Of a stretch of 64,000 bases of DNA, positions 34,267-42,888 are shown in pieces (the stretch's first letter is position 1; each line of letters starts with the position of its first letter). A model generated the notes under the pieces. It saw only the letters and a list, made by a program, of their open reading frames with translations, made no database searches and had not been told where the DNA came from. The DNA comes from JABMNT01 sp048262255 (GTDB lineage Bacteria > Pseudomonadota > Alphaproteobacteria > Rhodospirillales > Casp-alpha2), in the NCBI GenBank assembly GCA_048262255.1, contig JBLXFH010000001.1, positions 1,426,001 through 1,490,000 of the forward strand, in the 5' to 3' direction. Position numbers and translations under genes: made by a program.

Positions 34267-35202
34267 CTATTCCTTATGCTGTTTCGCCTTGTGCGCGGCC
34301 AGGGCCATGAGCCGTCGGTCACGCCAGTTGCTGCGTTTGCCTAAATCACTCATAGGCAGCAGGCTGCGTCGTTCTTTTTCTACGTCGCCAATCAGGCTTT
34401 CACTCCACGGCTGGGGATTTGTGCGCGAAGCATCAATGGCGTGATAAAGCGGCCCCAACCGTTCAGCGTAGTCACGTACTCCACCGGGTGCATTGAGATC
34501 AATGGTTTCAAACGGTCCCATGAAGGACCAGCGCAGGCCCAACCCTTCAGATACCGTTTTGTCGATATCGGCGGCGCTGGCATAACCTTCTTCGAACAGA
34601 GCCCAGGCTTCACGTAGAAGTGCCCCTTGCAGACGGTTGATGATAAATCCGTCGATTTCCTTTTTCACCAACACAGGCGATTGGCCGACGGCCTCCATAA
34701 CGCCAATGGCGGTGTTTTGGGCTGCTTCGCTGGTCCAGGGCGTGGGGACAATCTCGACAACGGGAACCAGATAGGGGGGATTAACCGGATGAGAAACCAG
34801 AAACTGCTGGCGGTTGCTCAGTTGTTCTGTGAATTCCGATCCGCAAATACCGGATGTGGAACTGCCGACCACCGTTTCAGAATCAATGACGGCGGACAGG
34901 GCATTGCTGATCTCGATTTTGACATCAACCCGTTCAAATACCGATTCCTGCACATAACGGGCATTGGAAACGGCGGACTCCAGCGTATCACAAACCTCAA
35001 TGTGTGACAGAATTCCGTCAACATCATCAACCAGCTCAAAAGATTTCAGATCTTCCAATTGCTGGCGAATGGCAGTCATCACACCATCGCGGATACGGGC
35101 TTCTGCATCAAAAATGCGCACCTGTTCACCAGCCCGGGCGAAAACGATGGCCCAGCCGGAACCAACCAGACCGGCACCAACAACGGCGATATGTTTACTC
35201 AT
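34267..35202 (-). CDS. 3-hydroxyacyl-CoA-dehydrogenase-like / L-gulonate-dehydrogenase-like enzyme
   Basis: The 311-residue product has an N-terminal NAD-binding motif (IAVVGAGLVGSGWAIVFARA, 5-24), the catalytic region SSTSGICGSEFTEQL, then SHPVNPPYLVPVVEIVP (about 137-153), characteristic of lambda-crystallin, L-gulonate 3-dehydrogenase and L-carnitine dehydrogenase proteins. It would oxidise a 3-hydroxy acid rather than a CoA ester. GAGGAG precedes the ATG. It is the last gene of the TRAP-linked minus-strand array, 24 bases after the SDR gene. Confidence 0.88.
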   Translation of the reverse strand: MSKHIAVVGAGLVGSGWAIVFARAGEQVRIFDAEARIRDGVMTAIRQQLEDLKSFELVDDVDGILSHIEVCDTLESAVSNARYVQESVFERVDVKIEISNALSAVIDSETVVGSSTSGICGSEFTEQLSNRQQFLVSHPVNPPYLVPVVEIVPTPWTSEAAQNTAIGVMEAVGQSPVLVKKEIDGFIINRLQGALLREAWALFEEGYASAADIDKTVSEGLGLRWSFMGPFETIDLNAPGGVRDYAERLGPLYHAIDASRTNPQPWSESLIGDVEKERRSLLPMSDLGKRSNWRDRRLMALAAHKAKQHKE

Positions 35203-35226
35203 ATGTAACTCCTCTTATGTGTGATA

Positions 35227-35949
35227 TCAGGTGCCCGACAAGCCGACGGTCAGGCCGCCACAGACATAGAGAACCTGACCGGTAACGAAGGAACTGCGGT
35301 CATCCATAAAAAAGCTGACGGCGTGTGCGACATCGTCTGTCGTCCCCATCCGCCCTATAGGGATACTGGCCATAATCTCCTTTGCGCGATCTGATTCAGG
35401 TGGATTGTTTTTCCAGAACGCCGATGTGGCGATGGGGCCGGGGGCTATGCAATTGACCGTAATGCCATGACGCGCCAGTTCCAGTGCCCAGGTCCGGCTC
35501 ATGGCCAAAATGGCGCCTTTTGAGGCGCTGTAGCTGGTCCTGAGTTCCTTGCCCAAAACCACCCGGCTGGCGGTGGAAACAATACGACCGAACTGCTTGT
35601 CCTTCATGCTGGGAAGCACCGCTTGCGTTGCCAGAAGGGCGGCGCGTGCGTTGGTGTTGAAAATGCGTTCAAAGTCATCGAGCGATACGTCCTCAACCGC
35701 TGCCGGTGCGACAATGCCAACATTGTTGACCAACCGGGTAATCGCATATGTGCCGACAACATCACTCAGGCAGGCCTTGGCTTCTTCCACATCGGATAAA
35801 TCAACCTTATGGAAAACATCAAAATGGTCGTGACCCGGATCACTGATGTCGAGAACAATGACCTTGCAGCCGTCTTCAGTCAGGCGTTTGCAAATAGCAG
35901 CGCCAATGTTGTGGGCGCCACCGGTTACGAGCGCGTATGTGTTAGTCAT
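35227..35949 (-). CDS. Short-chain dehydrogenase/reductase
   Basis: The 240-residue SDR has the cofactor motif VTGGAHNIG (8-16), the NNVGI stretch and the catalytic Y-x3-K in TSYSASKGAI. C-terminal residues TGQVLYVCGGLTVGLSGT are typical. It would use NAD(P) on a hydroxyl group of a sugar or keto acid. It sits 11 bases downstream of the Gfo/Idh/MocA gene and 24 bases before the dehydrogenase at 34267. The substrate is unassigned. Confidence 0.93.
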   Translation of the reverse strand: MTNTYALVTGGAHNIGAAICKRLTEDGCKVIVLDISDPGHDHFDVFHKVDLSDVEEAKACLSDVVGTYAITRLVNNVGIVAPAAVEDVSLDDFERIFNTNARAALLATQAVLPSMKDKQFGRIVSTASRVVLGKELRTSYSASKGAILAMSRTWALELARHGITVNCIAPGPIATSAFWKNNPPESDRAKEIMASIPIGRMGTTDDVAHAVSFFMDDRSSFVTGQVLYVCGGLTVGLSGT

Positions 35950-35960
35950 TTGTCATACTC

Positions 35961-37007
35961 TCAGTTTTGAATGGTCACAATTTGTCCTGTCCGGGCGGAT
36001 TCCGATACTGCTTCGGTGACTTTTAGGTTCTGGATGCCGTCAAAGGCGTTGACAAGCGGCGGGCGGTCACCCCGGATAACGGCACAGAAATGTGCCAACT
36101 GGCGAACCAATGGGTCGGCACGATCTAAATTGACAGTGTGATCTTCAAGCGGGCTCCACCAGGACTTTTCCGACCCGTCAGCAAATTTTTGCACACGCAT
36201 TGTTGGAATGGAAAGCGATCCCTCGGTACCGGAGATCTGGTAACAGTCCTGACGGGGGTCATGGGGATAGGCCGGGTTTTCCCGGGCTGTATGCTCCCAA
36301 CTGGCGGAAGAGACGGCTGTGTCTGAAAGTATAAAAGTGCCCAATGCACCGCTTTTGAAGGTCAGGCTGATTGCCACCGTATCTTCGACGGCAAATTTCC
36401 GGACGGCGTTAGATGCCGTGGTGTGAACGCTGGTAATTTCACCACACAGGGCGCGCAGGTTTCCGATATCGTGGATCAGGTTAATCAGGATGGGCCCGCC
36501 CCCCGGCTCCTTGCGCCACGGCCCTTCATCAAAATAGGTCGCCGGCTTAAATAGCAAGGCGCTACCCATGACGCAGACGATATTCCCAATCTCACCAGAC
36601 CGGATGACGTTCACGGCTTTTTCCATGATCGGGCTATGCAGGCGGTGGTGCCCGACCAAGATTTTGGCCCGCTTGTCGTGCTCTGCGGCCAGCAGAGGCA
36701 ATGCAGCGGTGCAGTTATGGGCAATGGGTTTTTCAATCAATACGGCAAGCCCGGCGTCCAGACACTGGAGGGCTTGCTCCGCATGCAGGGCGTTTGGCGT
36801 CGCGATGATGATCCCGTCCAAATCATGCTTTTCCAGAAGCTGAGAAAGCTCTGAATAAACGGGTACGCCAAAGGTTTGGGCCTCATCGCTGTTTATGACA
36901 GGATCAACGATGGCCACCAGTACACAATCTGACGATTGGGACATGCGCTCGATATGCTGGCGACCGATCAGGCCCGCCCCCAGGATGGCAATAGAAAGAG
37001 GAGTCAC
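35961..37007 (-). CDS. Gfo/Idh/MocA-family oxidoreductase
   Basis: The 348-residue oxidoreductase has the Rossmann motif IAILGAGLIGRQH (6-18) and the family's EKPIAHN (catalytic-lysine segment, near 92-98). A C-terminal alpha-beta domain with GGPILINLIHDIGNLRALCG lies around 170-190. These enzymes oxidise or isomerise sugars and cyclitols with NAD(P). The start is GTG at 37005-37007, overlapping the cupin stop (GTGA), so the two are translationally coupled. Confidence 0.92.
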   Translation of the reverse strand: MTPLSIAILGAGLIGRQHIERMSQSSDCVLVAIVDPVINSDEAQTFGVPVYSELSQLLEKHDLDGIIIATPNALHAEQALQCLDAGLAVLIEKPIAHNCTAALPLLAAEHDKRAKILVGHHRLHSPIMEKAVNVIRSGEIGNIVCVMGSALLFKPATYFDEGPWRKEPGGGPILINLIHDIGNLRALCGEITSVHTTASNAVRKFAVEDTVAISLTFKSGALGTFILSDTAVSSASWEHTARENPAYPHDPRQDCYQISGTEGSLSIPTMRVQKFADGSEKSWWSPLEDHTVNLDRADPLVRQLAHFCAVIRGDRPPLVNAFDGIQNLKVTEAVSESARTGQIVTIQN

Positions 37008-37459
37008 GAGGCGCGTTTCATATTGCTGCAGTCGCCCCAGGTTTCATCCCAGTCATTGCCCAGCATATCCGTGTCGCCATCTTTTTTGATGAACTTGTTG
37101 GGAACCTGAAAAATGGCGAGAAAGACCCCGCCATTGGGTGACCAGGCCTTGTGGCGGCTTCCTGCAGGGCGCCAGACATAGTCCCCCGCTTTGCATTCCC
37201 CTTCGCCACAAACAAGATGCCCTTCCAGAACAAAAGTCTGCTCAATCTGCATGTGTGCGTGATTGGTCAGGACAGCGCCGGGCGCCATTTTTATTATTGC
37301 CGTCAACAGCCCGGATGATTTTTCAAACAGCAGGGTTTTGCTTTCAACACCTTCAACTGGCGTTGCCTCCCAGGGCAGGTCACTGACGCTCACGAAACGC
37401 GACGCCATATCAGCAAGTCCGGCATGGTTTTTGGCATTTGGAGTGATGGCGGTTGTCAT
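37004..37459 (-). CDS. Cupin-domain protein
   Basis: The 151-residue product has a cupin barrel with the metal-binding pattern TNHAHMQIEQTFVLEG (His, His, Glu) and a later His in GSRHKAWSPNGG. Small cupins in sugar catabolic operons are often isomerases or epimerases or uncharacterised metal enzymes. The start is ATG 37457-37459, with GGAG eight bases upstream. It lies between the aldo/keto reductase and the Gfo/Idh/MocA genes. Confidence 0.88.
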   Translation of the reverse strand: MTTAITPNAKNHAGLADMASRFVSVSDLPWEATPVEGVESKTLLFEKSSGLLTAIIKMAPGAVLTNHAHMQIEQTFVLEGHLVCGEGECKAGDYVWRPAGSRHKAWSPNGGVFLAIFQVPNKFIKKDGDTDMLGNDWDETWGDCSNMKRAS

Positions 37460-37471
37460 TTTCAAATCTCC

Positions 37472-38455
37472 TTATGTTTCATTATAAAGAAGGTCCAGAG
37501 CTGCGAGGGCTTTTTCAGGGAGCGGTCCCATGTCGGGAGCGGCAACCGCTTCATCGAGGTGTGTTAATTTTGCCATTCCGGCAATGCTGCACGACAAGCG
37601 CGATTCAGACAGGGCAAAGCGCAAGGCGGTTTGAGAGCGCGATCCATAGTCTGTTGACCCGTCGGGATTGATCCCCAAAGTTTCCCAGACCTTGCGGCCC
37701 AAAGCTTCCTCGGATGATACGTCGGCGCCCGGCGTAACGATGAGCTCCCGCCCATGGCGAACGTCGGTCGCCAGAATGCCAGCCGCAAAAACCCGGATAT
37801 TCATGGCGGCCACACCATTGCTTTCACAGGTGGCCAGAAGGCCAGAGAAGTCCTGCGCGGGCCAACCGCGTGGGGAGTCCCATCCTGCGCTTGGGTTGAT
37901 CATGTTGTAGTAAACCTGGGCCGAGTCAAAGCGGCCTGAATTAACGGTGGCAATACAGGCCTCTGCATTTCCCAGTGCCGTAAAACCGATAAAGTTGGTC
38001 AGGCCCTGTTCGCGCATGCGCTCCAGACCGTCGGCGGCCTGAAGGGCATGGTCAATCAATATTGAGCGTTCATTGACCTCGGTTCCAATCATATTGTGCA
38101 ATTGAAAGAGATCGACAGATTGCCGGTTCAGGCGTTTCAGGCTGGCGTGCAGGCCCTCTTCAATCTGTCCGGAGATATCATCCAGCCGGTTCGGGTCGAG
38201 CCGGACCTTTGTTGAAATATAGGGTGGCTTCTGGTCATCCAGTTCCGGCAAAAGCCAGCCTAAGGCTTCTTCCGACTGGCCATTGCCATAAGAGGCGGCG
38301 GTATCGATCCAGTTGATACCGGCCGCCAGGGCGCGGCGAAGGGCTTCGCGTTTTGTGTCGTCATCCGGATCAATCAGGATGCCGCCGACATAACCGCCAC
38401 CAAATACGACTTCCGAAACCTCCAGCCCGGTCTTGCCAAATGGCCGATATTTCAT
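37472..38455 (-). CDS. Aldo/keto reductase
   Basis: The 327-residue AKR has the catalytic residues in WIDTAASYGNGQSEEALG (Asp, Tyr), ISTKVRLD (Lys) and LFQLHNM (His). This is a second AKR in the window, of a different subgroup from that at 25236. GGGGAAAAG precedes the ATG at 38453-38455. It follows the enolase-superfamily gene by 17 bases and precedes the cupin by 12 bases, within the TRAP-linked array. Confidence 0.92.
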   Translation of the reverse strand: MKYRPFGKTGLEVSEVVFGGGYVGGILIDPDDDTKREALRRALAAGINWIDTAASYGNGQSEEALGWLLPELDDQKPPYISTKVRLDPNRLDDISGQIEEGLHASLKRLNRQSVDLFQLHNMIGTEVNERSILIDHALQAADGLERMREQGLTNFIGFTALGNAEACIATVNSGRFDSAQVYYNMINPSAGWDSPRGWPAQDFSGLLATCESNGVAAMNIRVFAAGILATDVRHGRELIVTPGADVSSEEALGRKVWETLGINPDGSTDYGSRSQTALRFALSESRLSCSIAGMAKLTHLDEAVAAPDMGPLPEKALAALDLLYNET

Positions 38456-38472
38456 TTTCTTTTCCCCTGTTT

Positions 38473-39573
38473 TCAGGCCTCTTTCACGCGGTAATCCTTA
38501 ATCACATCCGGGTTGGGTTCAACCCCCAGTCCCGGCCCATCGGGCACACGGTAATTCCCGTTTACGGGTTTAATGGCATCACCATATAGGCAGGCTTCAC
38601 GGTTCAGATAAAACCATTCAATATGCCCCGGATTGGCCTCGGCTGCAGTCAAATGCAAAGTGGCAAGAAAGCCGGGGCCAAAGTAGGGCGAATGCGGCAT
38701 GAGCTGGACGCCGCTGGCGGCGGCCATGGCCGAAATTTTGCGAAATTCCGTAATCCCGCCGACTTTCGTGACACTCGGCTGGGCGTAAGTGACGGCCCCT
38801 GCGGCAAACATTTCTCGGAACTGAAAGGCGGTGCAGGCGTTTTCGCCAGCAGCCAGGGCAACGCCGGTGTCGGCTTGTAATTTTGCCAGGGCCTGGAAAT
38901 CTTCCGGCGGAAAGATCGGTTCTTCCAGCCAGTAAATATCATAGGGTTTGAATTTCATGGCCATCTCATAAGCCTCAACGGGCGTCCATGGGCAGTTGGT
39001 GTCGACCATGAGCGGGATATCAGACCCCGCTGCATTACGGGCAGCAGCAACTTCCTCTTCAGTGATTTCGTGCAGTTTGATAAAGCGAAATCCCTCTTCA
39101 AGGGAGGTCCGGACGCTTTCTGTCACAAGATCCGGATTGCCATAACGGAACAGGCTGGAGTAGCCCACCAGATCATCGCGGACGCGCCCTCCTAGCAAGT
39201 TACAGAGCGGCAGGCCAGCGGCCTTTCCGGCAATATCCCAAAGCGCAATATCGACACCGGATAGCGCGTGAATGATCATGCCGTAGCGACCGAACAGATG
39301 CAGATCTTTTTGCAGGCTGTGCATCAGGCTGGCAATATCCGTGGCATCACGACCGACCAGCATTGGCACAACCATTTCTTCCAGAATGCCCTGAATGGCG
39401 CGACTTGAATTATAGGCAAAGGCATCTCCCCAACCGACAATCCCGGTGTCGGTTTCTATGCGAACCAGCATCGTATTCAGGCTTTTCCAGACATTTTGGT
39501 CCCAGCCGGGTGGTTTTTTGCCATGATCCAGGGGAATGGTTATAGGGATAATCTGGACGTCTGCTATTTTCAA
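38473..39573 (-). CDS. Mandelate racemase / muconate lactonising enzyme family member
   Basis: The 366-residue enolase-superfamily enzyme has metal ligands D191 (VDTNC), E217 (WLEEP) and E244 (AAGEN), and a general base H294 (LMPHSPYFGPG). Where many mandelate-racemase-type members have K-x-K it has K166-L-H168, so the reaction probably differs from the well-known KxK enzymes; a sugar-acid dehydratase is my best guess. The start is TTG at 39571-39573 with GGGAGG upstream. It is the first enzyme gene after the TRAP and small membrane genes. Confidence 0.9.
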   Translation of the reverse strand: MKIADVQIIPITIPLDHGKKPPGWDQNVWKSLNTMLVRIETDTGIVGWGDAFAYNSSRAIQGILEEMVVPMLVGRDATDIASLMHSLQKDLHLFGRYGMIIHALSGVDIALWDIAGKAAGLPLCNLLGGRVRDDLVGYSSLFRYGNPDLVTESVRTSLEEGFRFIKLHEITEEEVAAARNAAGSDIPLMVDTNCPWTPVEAYEMAMKFKPYDIYWLEEPIFPPEDFQALAKLQADTGVALAAGENACTAFQFREMFAAGAVTYAQPSVTKVGGITEFRKISAMAAASGVQLMPHSPYFGPGFLATLHLTAAEANPGHIEWFYLNREACLYGDAIKPVNGNYRVPDGPGLGVEPNPDVIKDYRVKEA

Positions 39574-39619
39574 GGGAGCCTCCCAAAGGTGCCGTTAATT
39601 TATTTTTGATTATCGGATA

Positions 39620-39919
39620 CTATTTTTTGTGCGGGTTGTTGTCGTCTTTTCCATCCCCATAGGCTTCGCCATAGGTTGTTTTCGCAATCTGTTCGCGAAT
39701 AGTTTCAATATGGCCAAAATCGAAAGCGTTGTCGGCTAGCTGGTCGGTCCGTTCATCAACCCACTTCTCATCCACAAATATAGTTCGGATAACGATAAAA
39801 TGAAGGAATAAAATGAGTGTCCATATGAGCAACGGCCAGAAAAACCACCACTCGGTCGGCCAGATAAACTGGCTGACAACGATCAGGATCATGACGCTGA
39901 AATAGACACGTTTGTGCAA
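39620..39919 (-). CDS. Small 2TM-domain membrane protein; start codon unclear
   Basis: From TTG at 39917-39919 the product has 99 residues, with two hydrophobic helices (about 7-24 and 26-47) and an acidic, soluble C-terminal tail, like 2TM-domain proteins. The TTG has no ribosome site. The same frame stays open upstream to 40009 and looks coding, and an ATT at 39989-39991 overlaps the stop of the preceding gene and has AGGCGG before it. A rare ATT start would add 24 residues. The gene lies in the TRAP-linked array. Confidence 0.7.
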   Translation of the reverse strand: MHKRVYFSVMILIVVSQFIWPTEWWFFWPLLIWTLILFLHFIVIRTIFVDEKWVDERTDQLADNAFDFGHIETIREQIAKTTYGEAYGDGKDDNNPHKK

Positions 39920-39990
39920 TGGCAGAAGACGACGGGCAGTTTCAATAACCGCAGAGCCCGTTTGTGGCGGGGTATCTTCTGGGCTGGAAA

Positions 39991-40473
39991 TTAGAGGCCG
40001 CCTGATTTTTTACGGAAAGGCATTTCGCCGACATAAGGAAAAGTCGGGTAGGCCCTTGCCACGGCAACAATACGCAGGGAATAGCGTAGGAGCGCCAAAA
40101 GAATGAGGGTGACAATCAGGGTATCCACGGTTTCACGTTCGGAGCCAAACCCATAGATATAGAGATAAGCCAAAGCCGTTAGAGGCGTGGCGCTGAGATA
40201 AAGGGCGGCGGGATAGCTTTTCATGATGCCAAAGATCACTGCCGCACAAACCACAGAGAAGCTGTAAATGCCGAGACCGAGAGAGCGTTCCTCGGGCCCA
40301 CCGGATAAAGACAGCAGAGCAACGATGCTGAAAAAAACGCCAAGGAAAAGCGAATAGGCAAATATTTCGCTTTTTCCCTGGCGTTGATTCAAGTCGGGGA
40401 CAGCCGTTAGATACGGCGTTGATTGGTCATTCCAAACGTATTTTTTGAAAAGGCCTTCCCAATCCAATCCCAT
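39991..40473 (-). CDS. Hypothetical membrane protein downstream of the TRAP permease
   Basis: The 160-residue product has a soluble N-terminus (about 1-37) and four hydrophobic segments (about 38-58, 65-82, 90-108 and 118-135). I recognise no family. GGAAGC precedes the ATG at 40471-40473, and the gene starts 29 bases after dctQ, so it is probably co-transcribed with the transporter. It may be an accessory subunit or simply a local membrane protein. Confidence 0.75.
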   Translation of the reverse strand: MGLDWEGLFKKYVWNDQSTPYLTAVPDLNQRQGKSEIFAYSLFLGVFFSIVALLSLSGGPEERSLGLGIYSFSVVCAAVIFGIMKSYPAALYLSATPLTALAYLYIYGFGSERETVDTLIVTLILLALLRYSLRIVAVARAYPTFPYVGEMPFRKKSGGL

Positions 40474-40502
40474 CGTGTTGCTTCCTTAGTCGTCCAAAGG
40501 GG

Positions 40503-41270
40503 TTACTTGCCGTTTTCAGCCGCTTCCCGAGCGGCCTTTTCTTGCAACTCTCGTGTGCGTTTCGCCAATACGTCCTCTGCTTTTGAAAGATCGAGACGCT
40601 CTTTGCCTTCAATCTTGGTGCTTTCCTCTGGCCATTCAACGGTCATTAACGGAAACCGGTGATGCTTTGGCCCGAACAAAGCGACAAGCAGTTGCAGCCA
40701 TACGGCCACCCCGGCGATGATCGAAACGAGGATGCCGAGGACCAGTACGGTTTTGATGATCCAACGATGCGACAGCCCGACCAAGGAGGCGGAGACTTCA
40801 TTAATCGCCCATGAATCATAGGTATAGATGGCCGCAAAGTAAGCCAGTACGCAGAGATACGGAATGAAGAAAAAGGTCAGGCCAATAAACTCAAGCCAGA
40901 GCTTCTTGCGGAAGGCCAGGTTCTCACGAACCAGATCGACCCGCACATGCGTGTTCCAGATGTAACCGTAGCCCAGAACCAGAGTGAACAGTACGGTATG
41001 GGAATGCCATTCCAGTTCCTGGAGAAGGGTTGATCCAAAAATCGGGCTGACATTTTCAATCAGCCACAACTGGAACTCTCCGGTTTTCCGAAGGCCCAGA
41101 TCAAAGACCGTGATCAGGACCAGCGGGATGATAAACCAGGAGCCAAAGCGGCCCGTCACATCAACAAGTTTGCGTAGTTTTTCACAAGCGCGTAACTGCC
41201 ATGGCATCTCATCTTCAGATAACTCATGGATGTCCTGGGCCGTAGCTTGAGCAGTAGCAGAATTATTCAT
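40503..41270 (-). CDS. TRAP transporter small permease (DctQ type)
   Basis: The 255-residue small subunit has four main membrane segments between about 40 and 200, flanked by long soluble ends. The C-terminal tail is charged and coiled-coil-like (KAEDVLAKRTRELQEKAARE). It is larger than the usual 150-200 residue DctQ, matching the mannitol/chloroaromatic TRAP subfamily. AGGA lies upstream of the ATG at 41268-41270. It follows the large permease and pairs with it in proton- or sodium-driven uptake. Confidence 0.9.
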   Translation of the reverse strand: MNNSATAQATAQDIHELSEDEMPWQLRACEKLRKLVDVTGRFGSWFIIPLVLITVFDLGLRKTGEFQLWLIENVSPIFGSTLLQELEWHSHTVLFTLVLGYGYIWNTHVRVDLVRENLAFRKKLWLEFIGLTFFFIPYLCVLAYFAAIYTYDSWAINEVSASLVGLSHRWIIKTVLVLGILVSIIAGVAVWLQLLVALFGPKHHRFPLMTVEWPEESTKIEGKERLDLSKAEDVLAKRTRELQEKAAREAAENGK

Positions 41271-41281
41271 TTTTCAATTCC

Positions 41282-42775
41282 TCAATCATAAACAGCGCGC
41301 ATGAGCGACAGGGCCATATTGGGCTGCCACATCACCGCCAACAGACCCAATAGCTGTAACATAACAAAAGGAATGATCCCCTTGTAGATGCTTTGGATCT
41401 TGATCTCCTTGGGTGCAATGCCTTTCAGATAGAACAAGGCAAACCCAAATGGCGGCGTCAGGAAGGACGTTTGCAGATTGATGGCCATCAGAATGATGAA
41501 CCAGAAAATGATGTTTTCCGGTGCAATGTGATCGCCAAAATCCATGCCGGCGACCAATGGCGCAAAGACCGGGAGCACGATCAGGGTAATTTCAATCCAG
41601 TCCAGGAAGAAGCCCAGCATGAAGGTCAGGGCCATGATCAGGATCAGAAGGCCCCAGGAGTCGAGACCCGCATTCAGAATCAGGTGTTCAACAATATCGT
41701 CGCCACCCAAAGACCGGTAGACATAAGCGAAACAGGTCGCGCTGACGATAATGAAGAAAATCATAGCAACGGTTCGCGCCGAGGTGTGACATACGCTCTG
41801 AATAAGATCCATAGTCAAACGCCGGTTGAACAATGCCAGAACCATGACGCCAAATGCGCCAACAGCCCCTGCCTCACTTGGTGTTGCAATGCCCAGCAAA
41901 ATAGAGCCTTTGATCATGGAGATCAAAAACACCGGCGGCAGGAAGCTTTTAAGGATAAGGCCCGGATAATCCTTTTTGGGAACATCAAGCAAATCTGGCG
42001 GCAGTGGGGGTGCCACTTCCGGACGGAGCCGCGCATAAATCGCAACGTAGATAAGATACAAAGCAGCAAGGCAAAGACCAGGAACAACGGCCGCCATGAA
42101 CACGTTGCCAACGGAAACCGCCAACAAGTCAGCCATGATGATCAACATGATGCTGGGGGGGATCAAAATCCCAAGAGTACCGGAGGCTGCAATCGTACCA
42201 CAGGAAAGGGAATGGCTATAGCCTTGCCGGACCATGGTTGGCAGGGCTAGCGCCGTCATCATTGTAACGGAAGCGCCAATAATCCCGGTCATGGCTGCGA
42301 GAACTGTTCCCATGATGGTCACCGCAAGCGCCAGAGAGCCCGGTACGCGTTTCAGAAGAACCTGAACGCAGTAAAGCAGGTCATTGGCAACGCCGGAGCG
42401 CTCCATCATCACACCCATGAAGACAAAGGCGGGAACCGATACAAGGACCAGGTTTTCTGCCGCCTGACCCCAGATACGGGGCAGGAAGTTGAAAAACTCG
42501 ATCAGGGAAAAGATGTCGAGAAGATAACCGAGGAGGCCAAACAACAGAGCGAGACCGCCTAGGATAAAGGCAACGGGAAATCCTGTGAACAAGAGAACCG
42601 CGAGCGTCGCGAACATGACCATTGGCAAGTAATCTTGCACAAAATAAAGGAGTTCTTCCTGAGCATCAGGACTGAGATTCAATACGGTCGCGAATGCGAT
42701 CCCGATTATGGCGAGAACGATAATGACCTTTATCAGCGGTCCATTCCGTTTCGCGTCTTTAGCGATAGCTTCCAT
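41282..42775 (-). CDS. TRAP transporter large permease (DctM type)
   Basis: The 497-residue large subunit has about 13 hydrophobic segments and DctM hallmarks such as FPVAFILGGLALLFGLLGYL, ASGTLGILIPPSIMLIIMAD and TPSEAGAVGAFGVMVLAL. It forms the ion-coupled membrane path for the substrate delivered by the binding protein. I start at ATG 42773-42775, with GAGG seven bases upstream; a TTG lies just before it. A strong hairpin separates it from the upstream binding-protein gene. Confidence 0.95.
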   Translation of the reverse strand: MEAIAKDAKRNGPLIKVIIVLAIIGIAFATVLNLSPDAQEELLYFVQDYLPMVMFATLAVLLFTGFPVAFILGGLALLFGLLGYLLDIFSLIEFFNFLPRIWGQAAENLVLVSVPAFVFMGVMMERSGVANDLLYCVQVLLKRVPGSLALAVTIMGTVLAAMTGIIGASVTMMTALALPTMVRQGYSHSLSCGTIAASGTLGILIPPSIMLIIMADLLAVSVGNVFMAAVVPGLCLAALYLIYVAIYARLRPEVAPPLPPDLLDVPKKDYPGLILKSFLPPVFLISMIKGSILLGIATPSEAGAVGAFGVMVLALFNRRLTMDLIQSVCHTSARTVAMIFFIIVSATCFAYVYRSLGGDDIVEHLILNAGLDSWGLLILIMALTFMLGFFLDWIEITLIVLPVFAPLVAGMDFGDHIAPENIIFWFIILMAINLQTSFLTPPFGFALFYLKGIAPKEIKIQSIYKGIIPFVMLQLLGLLAVMWQPNMALSLMRAVYD

Positions 42776-42833
42776 CAAAAGGCCTCAATATCAAAATGTG
42801 AAATGAATTAGAGCGTTAAAGCTAAGAACAAAA

Positions 42834-42859
42834 CCGGAGCCCATGTGAATGGGCTCCGG
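42834..42859 (-). terminator. Intercistronic hairpin between the TRAP binding protein and permease genes
   Basis: CCGGAGCCCA (42834-42843) and TGGGCTCCGG (42850-42859) are perfect 10-bp arms with a six-base loop. On the minus strand it is followed by TTTTGTTCTT. It lies 30 bases after the binding-protein stop. It probably works as a partial terminator or RNA stabiliser favouring the binding protein. Confidence 0.8.
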
Positions 42860-42888
42860 CTCGTTATCTTAGGTTTTAAGCGACCAAA

